Origin: Thiothrix winogradskyi
Lineage (GTDB): Bacteria > Pseudomonadota > Gammaproteobacteria > Thiotrichales > Thiotrichaceae
DNA: 6,403 nt
Direction of reading: 5' to 3'
Assembly (NCBI RefSeq): GCF_021650935.1
Contig: NZ_CP091244.1
Coordinates: 4,337,501-4,343,903, forward strand
The notes below the pieces were generated by a model. The model saw only the letters and a program-made list of their open reading frames with translations. It had not been told where the DNA came from and made no database searches. Of the stretch, positions 1-6,403 are shown piece by piece. A program made the position numbers and the translations under genes. Every line of letters starts with the position of its first letter. The first letter of the stretch is position 1.

Positions 1-974
1 CACAACTTGGGAACCTCGGCTGGCGGTCTGGGTTGTTTCCCTTTTGACAACGGACGTTAGCACCCGCTGTCTGTCTCCCGTGCTCGCACTTCCTAGTATT
101 CGGAGTTTGCAATGGGTTGGTAAGCCGGTCAGCCGCCAGCCATAACAGTGCTCTACCCCTAGGAGTGATACACGAGGCGCTACCTAAATAGCTTTCGAGG
201 AGAACCAGCTATCTCCGAGCTTGATTAGCCTTTCACTCCTATCCACGGCTCATCCCTACCTTTTCAACGGGAGTGGGTTCGGTCCTCCAGTACCTGTTAC
301 GGCACCTTCAACCTGGCCATGGATAGATCGCTCGGTTTCGGGTCTACTCCCAGCGACTGAACGCCCTGTTCAGACTCGCTTTCGCTACGCCTCCCCTATC
401 GGTTAAGCTTGCCACTGAAAGTAAGTCGCTGACCCATTATACAAAAGGTACGCAGTCACCCCAAAGGGCTCCCACTGCTTGTACGTACACGGTTTCAGGT
501 TCTATTTCACTCCCTTCACCAGGGTTCTTTTCGCCTTTCCCTCACGGTACTGGTTCACTATCGGTCAGTCAGGAGTATTTAGCCTTGGAGGATGGTCCCC
601 CCATCTTCAGACAGGATTTCTCGTGTCCCGCCCTACTTAATATGTCCTTGAAGCATTTTCGTGTACGGGGCTATCACCCGGTATCGCTGGCCTTTCCATA
701 CCATTCCACTAACACTAAAAGATTCGGCTGTTCCCCGTTCGCTCGCCGCTACTGGGGGAATCTCGGTTGATTTCTTTTCCTACAGGTACTTAGATGTTTC
801 AGTTCCCTGCGTTCGCCTTCCTTTCGGAATACCACAAAAGTGGTGGGTTTCCCCATTCGGAAATCTACGGGTCAATGCCTATTTGCAGGCTAACCGTAGC
901 TTATCGCATGCTATAACGTCCTTCATCGCCTCTGACTGCCAAGGCATCCACCGTGTACGCTTAGTCACTTGATC
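1..974 (-). rRNA. rrl: 23S ribosomal RNA, 5' part (cut by window edge)
   Basis: The complement reads as the 5' third of bacterial large-subunit rRNA, from domain I into domain II. The 5' end was set by aligning GATCAAGTGACTAAGCG with the start of E. coli 23S (GGTTAAGCGACTAAGCG), so the boundary is good to a few bases. Recognisable conserved blocks include GTACACGGTGGATGCC near the 5' end, GAAAAGAAATCAACCGAGAT (about 759-781), GGAGATAGCTGGTTCTCC (about 197-215) and GGGTGCTAACGTCC (about 53-67). The copy looks intact, with no insertion or intervening sequence. A few variable helices appear shorter than in E. coli. The rest of the gene and any 5S gene lie beyond position 1. Confidence 0.98.
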
Positions 975-1026
975 CTGTAACCCGAAACAGTCTACTTCCT
1001 TTTGTGCTGGTAGACTCGGGTTACAG
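975..1026 (-). repeat. Hairpin immediately 5' of 23S rRNA
   Basis: A perfect 11-bp inverted repeat (975-985 with 1016-1026) encloses a second perfect 6-bp pair (990-995 with 1010-1015). Four bases (986-989) are bulged on one side and a 14-nt loop lies at 996-1009. In the precursor RNA this would fold into a 17-bp hairpin whose base is the last nucleotide before the predicted 23S 5' end. It most likely takes part in 23S precursor processing. It may compete with, or replace, pairing with the 3' flank of 23S, which is outside the window. Confidence 0.8.
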
Positions 1027-1303
1027 AGTGTCTATAATCTCGTAACGATCAATCTTGAGATATATAATCTTCTCAGTTATACATTTCGCCTTGATATTTT
1101 TCCATGTTGTTAAAGAACGACCTATCGACTTAGGTTGAACCGACAAAAGCCAGTGCAAAATAAACTGTGTCCTTTGGGGAAGCCAGTTCGCTTTGCGGTG
1201 ACTTTTGGAGTTACTCGTGGTGTGTGCATTTATTGCAATGCCTTTTTGGTGTTATGTGCTTAGTGTCATTATGACTAATGTTACTGTGACATTGACCAGA
1301 AAG
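1027..1303 (-). other. tRNA-Ala to 23S internal transcribed spacer
   Basis: This is transcribed spacer between tRNA-Ala and the hairpin that precedes 23S. Apart from the boxB/boxA element annotated separately, it is AT-rich and holds an 8-bp direct repeat, aagccagt, at 1147-1154 and 1180-1187. I find no further tRNA, and no coding sequence with a credible start site or codon pattern. An open frame crossing this stretch runs straight through both tRNAs and is accidental. Confidence 0.8.
1108..1135 (-). promoter_or_regulatory. Spacer boxB-boxA antitermination site
   Basis: On the transcribed strand a 5-bp hairpin, ACCTA-AGTCGA-TAGGT (1120-1135), is followed directly by CGTTCTTTAACA (1108-1119). 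That closely matches the boxA consensus TGCTCTTTAACA. In E. coli, a boxA before 23S lets RNA polymerase take up NusB, NusE (S10) and partner factors, so that the untranslated rRNA is read through without Rho termination. The position, between tRNA-Ala and 23S, is the usual one. The boxA match is strong; the short boxB stem is less certain. Confidence 0.8.
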
Positions 1304-1379
1304 TGGTGGAGCCAGACGGGATCGAACCGACGACCTCCTGCGTGCAAGGCAGGCGCTCTCCCAGCTGAGCTATGGCCCC
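1304..1379 (-). tRNA. alaT: tRNA-Ala (anticodon TGC)
   Basis: A 76-nt cloverleaf with encoded CCA at its 3' end. The acceptor stem GGGGCCA pairs with TGGCTCC and includes the G3-U70 wobble pair, the main identity signal for alanyl-tRNA synthetase. The anticodon stem CCTGC/GCAGG encloses the loop CTTGCAC, with anticodon TGC at 1344-1346. The T loop carries the standard GGTTCGATCC. It lies 24 bp downstream of tRNA-Ile in the 16S-23S spacer, the classic arrangement in Gammaproteobacteria, and would be released from the rRNA precursor by RNase P and 3' processing. Confidence 0.98.
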
Positions 1380-1403
1380 TGAAAACCTTTTGCGATGCAA
1401 GAG

Positions 1404-1480
<77 letters not shown>

Positions 1481-1526
1481 GTGTTCGGTACTAGAGCGCT
1501 TGCAATAAATGCGGTCTGCCAGACTA

Positions 1527-1551
1527 CTTGTGTGGGAACTTGTGATCGTGT
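1527..1551 (-). repeat. 16S processing stalk, 3' arm
   Basis: These 25 bases, lying 15 nt after the predicted 16S 3' end, are complementary along their whole length to 3152-3176 in the leader. In RNA there are 22 Watson-Crick pairs and three G-U pairs. Long stems bracketing 16S are cut by RNase III in E. coli to release pre-16S, and this is the equivalent stem. An adjacent A-U pair, plus GAG/CUC pairing after a bulged C, could lengthen it. Confidence 0.88.
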
Positions 1552-1566
1552 GAGCGACGTTTCTCG

Positions 1567-3044
<1,478 letters not shown>

Positions 3045-3055
<11 letters not shown>

Positions 3056-3081
3056 AATCTTTATCTTTTGAAATTGAAGAG
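3045..3081 (-). repeat. Leader sequence complementary to the 16S 5' end
   Basis: CTCTTCA in the leader (3075-3081) is a perfect reverse complement of TGAAGAG (3045-3051), bases 5-11 of the predicted 16S. The two are separated by 23 nt. The same leader stretch (TGCTCTTCAATT, 3072-3083) also resembles boxA at 9 of 12 positions. The pairing would hold the 16S 5' end, including part of helix 1, in a precursor hairpin. Seven base pairs can arise by chance, so the functional role is inferred. Confidence 0.45.
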
Positions 3082-3151
3082 CAAATCCATCGAAATTACG
3101 TATATATTACATTAACGTGAACTCAATGGTTGCTTGCTTCTGTGCCTCTCG

Positions 3152-3176
3152 ACACAATCACAAGCCCCCACACAAG
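3152..3176 (-). repeat. 16S processing stalk, 5' arm
   Basis: This leader arm pairs with 1527-1551 downstream of 16S over 25 bp. Its first part, CTTGTGTGGG, resembles the TGTGTGGG (boxC) motif of the E. coli rRNA leader. Relative to the other arm it differs at three sites, all of which become G-U pairs in RNA rather than mismatches. This suggests the stem is held by selection. It lies 96 nt upstream of the predicted 16S 5' end. Confidence 0.88.
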
Positions 3177-3191
3177 TTTTCTGGCTTCTTT

Positions 3192-3222
3192 TGTTAATCT
3201 GCGCTCTACTCCGTAAGCAGAG
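3192..3222 (-). promoter_or_regulatory. Leader boxB hairpin and degenerate boxA
   Basis: A 7-bp stem including one G-U pair, loop TACGG (3204-3222), is followed at once by CGCAGATTAACA (3192-3203). That matches the boxA consensus TGCTCTTTAACA at 8 of 12 positions, including the TTAACA end. The order P2, boxB, boxA, boxC-like arm repeats that of E. coli rrn leaders. The boxA is clearly weaker than the one in the spacer, so its activity is an inference from position. Confidence 0.6.
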
Positions 3223-3230
3223 AGGGGCGA

Positions 3231-3259
3231 ATCTTAAATGAATCAGGACTAGCTGTCAA
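3231..3259 (-). promoter_or_regulatory. rRNA promoter P2
   Basis: On the complement, a consensus -35 TTGACA (3254-3259), a 17-bp spacer and -10 TAAGAT (3231-3236, 4 of 6) are followed by the GC-rich discriminator TCGCCCC. An AT-rich stretch upstream of the -35 (about 3260-3290) could act as an UP element. Initiation would fall near 3223, just before the boxB hairpin. This is the second of two tandem promoters 158 bp apart, the usual rrn arrangement. Confidence 0.7.
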
Positions 3260-3318
3260 GACATTTAAGTTTCAGTTTTTATTTGCTCGAAACACTAAGA
3301 AAACCTAATGCTGCGAGG

Positions 3319-3377
3319 AAATAAAAGCCCTGTAATTATTGATTCTGCTATTGTTTCAGGGCGTTTTTACGCCCTGA
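3319..3377 (-). repeat. P1 leader palindrome with an alternative pairing partner
   Basis: TCAGGGCGT (3369-3377) and ACGCCCTGA (3356-3364) form a perfect 9-bp stem with loop AAAA almost at the predicted P1 start site. The right half can alternatively pair, through GCCCTG (3357-3362), with CAGGGC at 3327-3332. That copy is followed by the U-rich run TTTTATTT (3319-3326). The two structures exclude each other and the second looks like a weak terminator. The tight hairpin has no U run after it, so it is not itself a terminator. Confidence 0.6.
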
Positions 3378-3388
3378 GTGAGCGGCGC

Positions 3389-3416
3389 ATTATACAGACC
3401 ACTCAGAAGCCGTCAA
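3389..3416 (-). promoter_or_regulatory. rRNA promoter P1
   Basis: On the complement, -35 TTGACG (3411-3416) and a perfect -10 TATAAT (3389-3394) lie 16 bp apart, the short spacer typical of rRNA promoters. The sequence from the -10 onward, TATAATGCGCC, is the same as in the E. coli rrnB P1 core as I recall it. Its GC-rich discriminator makes such promoters sensitive to ppGpp/DksA and to initiating NTP levels. The start site would be near 3379-3380, giving a leader of about 325 nt before 16S. Confidence 0.88.
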
Positions 3417-3445
3417 CCACTTTTATGAAACTTTTCTGAAAGTTT
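3417..3445 (-). promoter_or_regulatory. Probable UP element of P1
   Basis: The 29 bp upstream of the P1 -35 are A/T-rich with phased A and T runs, as expected where the RNA polymerase alpha subunits contact rRNA promoters. The stretch contains a 7-bp inverted repeat, aaacttt/aaagttt (3428-3434 and 3439-3445). The repeat is AT-only except for one G-C pair and has no U run downstream on the minus strand. It is therefore a poor terminator for the upstream gene, whose stop codon begins directly beside it. Confidence 0.6.
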
Positions 3446-4210
3446 TTAGCGAATATCCAACCAACCCACCCCATCCGCTTGATTTGCAAGCTGAATCCAA
3501 TCTTGCTCACATCCTGCTCCGGTACACAATGCTTGGTAGGCATAATCCGGCAAGTTGTTATTCTCGCTTAAGTGCATCCCGACAAGATGCTGCAACTGGC
3601 TAAGATCCAGTTGTTCCAACAAATGGGTAGACTGTTTATTATCCAAATGACCGTAACGCCCAGCGACTCGTACTTTGAGCGACGGCGGGTAAGCACCGTT
3701 CGCCAACATAACAGCGTCATAATTGCATTCCAACATAAGCGCGTCCAAACGTTGGAGCATTTGCAGGATTAGCGGCGTGTGACTGCCGACATCCGTCAGG
3801 ACTCCCAGCTTGTGATTGCCGTTGCCAAACACAAACTGGCACGGCTCACGGGCATCGTGCGGCACAGGAAATGGAGTAATTTGTAAGTCCTGGATTTCCA
3901 GCACCTGATGAACATTAACGTAATGCGTTTGGGCGAATTTAACATCCCGCATGGCATGGCATGTACCCACCGTGAGCCACACAGGGATATTATAACGGCG
4001 TGAAAGCCGCCCCACGCCAGCAGCATGATCGCCGTGTTCATGGGTAACAAGAATTGCTGTAAGCGATTGCGGCGGGCAACCGAGACGGTGCAATCGCCGC
4101 TCGGTTTCGCCCAATGTAAAACCGCAGTCCAGCAAAATACGGGTTTTGCCGGACTCGATGAGTGTGCCGTTGCCTTTGCTACCGCTGCCGAGGGAAGCAA
4201 ACCGCAACAT
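3446..4210 (-). CDS. YycJ-like metallo-beta-lactamase-fold hydrolase
   Basis: A 254-residue cytoplasmic metallo-beta-lactamase-fold protein of the YycJ/WalJ (VicX) type. The N-terminus has the family's SLGSGSKGNGT (residues 6-16). The metal-binding motif THEHGDH follows (H57, H59, D61, H62), then H118 in PHDA, D140 in LTDVG and H213 in MHLSENNN. That full set of ligands suggests an active two-metal hydrolase. Gram-positive relatives are described as double-strand DNA 5'-3' exonucleases and linked to mismatch repair or cell-wall signalling. The substrate here is unknown. The start codon overlaps the bamC stop (TAATG), with only a weak Shine-Dalgarno, so translation is probably coupled. It ends the dapA-bamC operon; as I recall, a similar gene follows bamC in Pseudomonas. 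The family call is firm, the biological role is not. Confidence 0.92.
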   Translation of the reverse strand: MLRFASLGSGSKGNGTLIESGKTRILLDCGFTLGETERRLHRLGCPPQSLTAILVTHEHGDHAAGVGRLSRRYNIPVWLTVGTCHAMRDVKFAQTHYVNVHQVLEIQDLQITPFPVPHDAREPCQFVFGNGNHKLGVLTDVGSHTPLILQMLQRLDALMLECNYDAVMLANGAYPPSLKVRVAGRYGHLDNKQSTHLLEQLDLSQLQHLVGMHLSENNNLPDYAYQALCTGAGCEQDWIQLANQADGVGWLDIR

Positions 4211-4212
4211 TA
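4208..4212 (-). promoter_or_regulatory. TAATG stop-start overlap coupling bamC and the hydrolase
   Basis: The bamC stop TAA and the hydrolase start ATG share one base. The region before it (GAATTTGAGCGC) has only a GAG as a possible ribosome binding site. Termination-reinitiation on the same mRNA is therefore the likely way the hydrolase is translated, which ties its yield to that of BamC. Confidence 0.75.
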
Positions 4213-5325
4213 GCGCTCAAATTCAGACTTGAGACGCTCCAGCAATTGTGTAGCCACTGCTGGTTTCAAGGGGCTACCGTCAGCATCGCCAACCGTAATC
4301 AGGCTACGATTGCCTGCATCAGAGATTTGCACCTGATATTTGCCACCAACTTTCAACATATCCTTATCGGACTTGAGCAAGCGACTCAAGAAACCTTGCT
4401 TGCTGTCTTTGTTATCACCGTCGTAACTGGCAAGGTAAACACCATTTGCACGCTGCTGCCCTTCTATGCTCATGCCAATCCGCCCCAACATGACACCAGT
4501 GCGAATCCAGACATCATTAGCCGCACCACCGACAACCAAGCCGGGTTGCCCGCCTTCCAATTGCGTTAGCGCGACTGGCACGGCAGTTAACTTGGACTCA
4601 GCAACCGGAGCCGTTGCCGCCGTAGCATCACCACCTTGTAGGAAAACCATCAAGCGGTTCAGCATTTCTGCTTCCAATTCGGGGCGTGCCGGAGCGTATT
4701 GCCACTTCACCCCAGTACCACTGACGGACTCCTCAGCCCGCTCATGGCTAAGGTAGATATTGGTCGCTTGAGCAGCAGGACGTTCCAAACGAATTTTGAA
4801 ACGATCGCGACTACCGGCGTCATACATGCCTTCAAACGCCTTACCGATGGTTTTGCGGATGAAGTCCAGCGGAATCTCAGCTTTGTTTTCAGCCCAATCG
4901 GTTTCCATAATGCCCACACGCGGCTCATCGCGCTTAACACCCACGCCCATTGCACGCCAAAACTCGTGCAATTTCGGCCAGACTGCTTCTGCGGGGGCAT
5001 TGACTTGCAACCAGCGCACATTGCCTTCACGCATTAACTGAATCGCAGCATTAGTAGGCAACACCACTGCACCACCCTGCTGTGCGTCACCACGCGCCAA
5101 AGCCGCAGCGCTCACTGCCCCACCGGGAATAGTGGCGTAAGTCGGATCATAGTCAGGTGCATTCAGGTCGGGGGGAACTTCCAGCGCATTAACGCTTTTA
5201 TTGTTTTTGTAATCCACCCGATCACTGACTGCATCAATGTTCAAGCCGGAACAAGCAGACAGCATCAGAACTGAACCGATAAGCATCACTGGACGTGACA
5301 GAGGAAGCATATTCATAGAACTCAT
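4210..5325 (-). CDS. bamC: Outer membrane protein assembly factor BamC (lipoprotein)
   Basis: A 371-residue lipoprotein of the BAM complex, which inserts beta-barrel proteins into the outer membrane. The hydrophobic signal segment (about 12-24) ends in lipobox LSAC, with C25 the expected lipidated residue. Next comes a flexible N-terminal stretch holding ALEVPPDLNAP (47-57), the conserved motif that in E. coli BamC lies against BamD. Two helix-grip domains follow, about residues 98-232 and 268-371, joined by an Ala/Pro-rich linker. It is slightly longer than E. coli BamC (344 aa), largely in linker and tail. The first ATG has GGA seven bases upstream; internal ATGs at codons 4 and 6 are possible alternatives. 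It lies 20 bp after dapA, the same order as E. coli dapA-bamC (nlpB), and overlaps the next gene by one base. Confidence 0.95.
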   Translation of the reverse strand: MSSMNMLPLSRPVMLIGSVLMLSACSGLNIDAVSDRVDYKNNKSVNALEVPPDLNAPDYDPTYATIPGGAVSAAALARGDAQQGGAVVLPTNAAIQLMREGNVRWLQVNAPAEAVWPKLHEFWRAMGVGVKRDEPRVGIMETDWAENKAEIPLDFIRKTIGKAFEGMYDAGSRDRFKIRLERPAAQATNIYLSHERAEESVSGTGVKWQYAPARPELEAEMLNRLMVFLQGGDATAATAPVAESKLTAVPVALTQLEGGQPGLVVGGAANDVWIRTGVMLGRIGMSIEGQQRANGVYLASYDGDNKDSKQGFLSRLLKSDKDMLKVGGKYQVQISDAGNRSLITVGDADGSPLKPAVATQLLERLKSEFER

Positions 5326-5345
5326 TGTCTATTCCGTTTAGAAAA

Positions 5346-6227
5346 CTAACACTCAATACCGGCTTGACGCATGGCTGCCAGCACTTGGGGCTTAATAGCC
5401 TCAGAACACGGGACAAGCGGTAAACGTATGCCGCGTTCATCCCCAAAACCCATTTTCGCCAATGCCCATTTAACAGGCATAGGGTTAGGTTCAAGGAATA
5501 AATCGGTATGCAACGCTGCTAGTGTAGCATTGATACGGCTTGCTGTTTCCCGATCACCTGCCAAAGCAGCCGCACACATCTCATGCATTGCCTTGGGCGC
5601 AACATTGGCAGTGACAGAAATATCACCTTTACCGCCCATCAGAATCAATTCCATTGCCGTCGCGTCATCGCCGCTGTACAAGTCGATGCGGTCGCCGCAA
5701 CGTTGTAAAATGTCGGCAGCACGCTCCAAATTGCCGGTCGCTTCTTTAATGCCGACAATATTGGGGATCGCCGCCAAGCGCTCAACCGTTTCAGGCAACA
5801 TATCACACGCGGTCCGCCCCGGCACATTATAAAGAATCTGTGGAATTGCCACGCGCTCAGCAATCAGCTTGTAATGCTGATACAAACCTTCTTGCGTTGG
5901 CTTGTTGTAATAGGGCGTCACCAGCAAACAGGCATCTGCGCCATCCTGCATCGCAATTTCAGTCATTTCAATCGCTTCGGCGGTGCTATTGGAGCCAGTG
6001 CCTGCGATGACCGGAATTTTACCCGCCACCAAATCAATCACACGTTTCATGACATGCCGGTGTTCCTTGTAATTCAAGGTTGCCGATTCGCCGGTTGTGC
6101 CGACTGCCACAATAGCGTCGGTGCCGTTTTCCAAATGGAAAGCCACCAGAGCTTCCAACGCCGCCTCATCCACGTCCCCATTGGCTTTCATCGGGGTTAT
6201 GAGTGCCACCATACTGCCGCGAAACAT
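5346..6227 (-). CDS. dapA: 4-hydroxy-tetrahydrodipicolinate synthase (DapA)
   Basis: A 293-residue DapA (E. coli: 292). It condenses pyruvate with aspartate semialdehyde, the first committed step to diaminopimelate and lysine. All catalytic residues keep E. coli numbering: T44 and T45 in GTTGES, Y107, Y133, R138 in NVPGRT, and Schiff-base K161 in GIKEATG. The TIM-barrel signatures AVGTTGESATLN and LLVTPYYNKP are clear. Of the residues lining the E. coli lysine inhibitor site, S48, A49, H56, N80, E84 and Y106 are kept, but H53 is Y. The frame is open 19 codons further upstream. I chose the ATG giving MFRGSMVALITPM because it matches the family start and has GGAG six bases upstream. It is first in the operon with bamC, 20 bp downstream. 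Confidence 0.97.
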   Translation of the reverse strand: MFRGSMVALITPMKANGDVDEAALEALVAFHLENGTDAIVAVGTTGESATLNYKEHRHVMKRVIDLVAGKIPVIAGTGSNSTAEAIEMTEIAMQDGADACLLVTPYYNKPTQEGLYQHYKLIAERVAIPQILYNVPGRTACDMLPETVERLAAIPNIVGIKEATGNLERAADILQRCGDRIDLYSGDDATAMELILMGGKGDISVTANVAPKAMHEMCAAALAGDRETASRINATLAALHTDLFLEPNPMPVKWALAKMGFGDERGIRLPLVPCSEAIKPQVLAAMRQAGIEC

Positions 6228-6247
6228 GCAAATCTCCAAAAAATAGT

Positions 6248-6277
6248 TTGACAGCATACTACTGAGGCGGGTAATGA
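6248..6277 (+). promoter_or_regulatory. Candidate bcp promoter
   Basis: A consensus -35 TTGACA (6248-6253) is followed after 18 bp by a weak -10, TAATGA (6272-6277). Initiation would be near 6284, giving a short leader of about two dozen bases with a strong ribosome binding site. The -10 is poor, so an activator or another -10 may be used. I see no clear OxyR site, but the region is short and such sites are degenerate. Confidence 0.4.
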
Positions 6278-6284
6278 AACACAA
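6256..6284 (-). promoter_or_regulatory. Candidate dapA operon promoter
   Basis: On the complement, TTGTGT (6279-6284), a 17-bp spacer and TAGTAT (6256-6261) give a modest sigma-70 match about 30 bp upstream of the dapA start. It is the best-spaced candidate I see in the divergent intergenic region. It overlaps the opposing bcp promoter candidate, so the two could compete for polymerase. Confidence 0.35.
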
Positions 6285-6295
6285 GCATTACACGA

Positions 6296-6301
6296 AAGGA
6301 G
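6296..6301 (+). promoter_or_regulatory. Ribosome binding site of the bcp-like gene
   Basis: AAGGAG, six bases before the ATG at 6308, is a near-perfect complement to the 16S 3' end CACCTCCTTTA seen in this same window. It fixes the start codon of the partial gene. Confidence 0.85.
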
Positions 6302-6307
6302 AATGCC

Positions 6308-6403
6308 ATGACAACCCCAACCCTCGGTACACCTGTACCTGACTTCACCCTAGCCGCTACTTCTGGCCAGACCTTCCGCCTATCCGATTTTCAGGAAAAA
6401 GCC
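6308..6403 (+). CDS. bcp: Peroxiredoxin, Bcp/PrxQ type (5' fragment)
   Basis: Only the first 32 codons are in the window, and the frame is open at the right edge. The peptide contains GTPVPDFTLAATSGQTFRLS (residues 7-26), the N-terminal strand-turn-strand pattern of AhpC/TSA-family thiol peroxidases. It best resembles Bcp/PrxQ, monomeric thioredoxin-dependent enzymes that reduce peroxides in the cytoplasm. The catalytic cysteine, usually near residue 45 in the family, lies outside, so activity and subtype cannot be confirmed. Context supports bcp: in E. coli and Pseudomonas bcp lies close to and divergent from dapA, with gcvR or a gcvR-like gene between. Here no such gene is present and bcp directly faces dapA across 80 bp. 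Confidence 0.8.
   Translation, partial: MTTPTLGTPVPDFTLAATSGQTFRLSDFQEKA

Noticed and set aside
221..972. Several plus-strand open frames of 61-103 codons
   Set aside because: All are antisense to 23S rRNA. The conservation there is of the RNA.
3356..3377. 9-bp palindrome as a Rho-independent terminator
   Set aside because: The stem is strong, but neither strand has a T run directly after it, and it sits at an rRNA transcription start.
3428..3445. Inverted repeat aaacttt/aaagttt as an operon terminator
   Set aside because: The stem is nearly all A-T and has no U run after it on the minus strand. It fits better as part of the P1 UP element.
3796..5041. Several 81-135 codon frames on both strands within the hydrolase and bamC genes
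   Set aside because: They are shadows of the two real genes, which have clear domain signatures. The shadow peptides show no family pattern or ribosome sites.
5234..5494. Minus-strand open frame of 86 codons across the dapA-bamC junction
   Set aside because: It covers the conserved 3' end of dapA and the 5' end of bamC in another frame. Both real genes have family-typical ends there.
5371..6251. Plus-strand frames of 125 and 153 codons opposite dapA, and a minus-strand frame at 5645-5863
   Set aside because: They are shadows of dapA, whose full-length match to the family explains the sequence.
6228..6284. N-terminal extension of DapA by 19 residues
   Set aside because: The frame is open, but the extension has no family counterpart. 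It would cover the probable promoter, and the downstream ATG has a good GGAG site and the usual MFxGSxVA start.

Overview
The window looks like a gammaproteobacterial chromosome. It holds the 5' two-thirds or so of an rRNA operon on the minus strand, preceded by a co-oriented three-gene operon and, at the right edge, the start of a divergent gene. The 16S and 23S sequences, the 16S-tRNA-Ile-tRNA-Ala-23S order, and the bcp / dapA-bamC neighbourhood all fit Gammaproteobacteria. The shortened 16S helices in V1 and V3 and the moderate GC content made me think of a Thiothrix-like sulfur bacterium. That is an impression, not a demonstrated identification.

Layout, reading right to left in the direction of transcription. 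At the right edge, the first 32 codons of a thioredoxin-dependent peroxiredoxin (bcp/PrxQ type) run on the plus strand. An 80-bp divergent promoter region separates it from dapA (lysine/diaminopimelate synthesis), which is followed after 20 bp by bamC (outer-membrane BAM complex lipoprotein). bamC in turn overlaps, by a single base in TAATG, a YycJ-like metallo-beta-lactamase-fold hydrolase. With no visible terminator in between, a strong stringent-type rRNA promoter (P1) begins about 30 bp past the hydrolase stop codon. A second promoter (P2) follows, then a leader with boxB, a degenerate boxA and an RNase III processing arm. After these come 16S rRNA, tRNA-Ile(GAT), tRNA-Ala(TGC), a spacer with a good boxB/boxA, and the first 974 nt of 23S rRNA, which leaves the window at position 1.

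The protein genes are housekeeping: envelope assembly, cell-wall precursor and lysine synthesis, a conserved nuclease-type hydrolase and peroxide defence. I see no mobile element, CRISPR array, toxin-antitoxin, phage or defence gene, and I do not think the window contains a new biological system. The observations most worth a second look concern RNA structure around the rRNA genes. These are a fully paired 25-bp 16S processing stalk containing three G-U pairs, a self-contained hairpin ending exactly at the predicted 23S 5' end, mutually exclusive hairpins in the P1 leader, and complementarity between the leader and the 16S 5' end. The close packing of an rRNA promoter against an unterminated operon is also notable.
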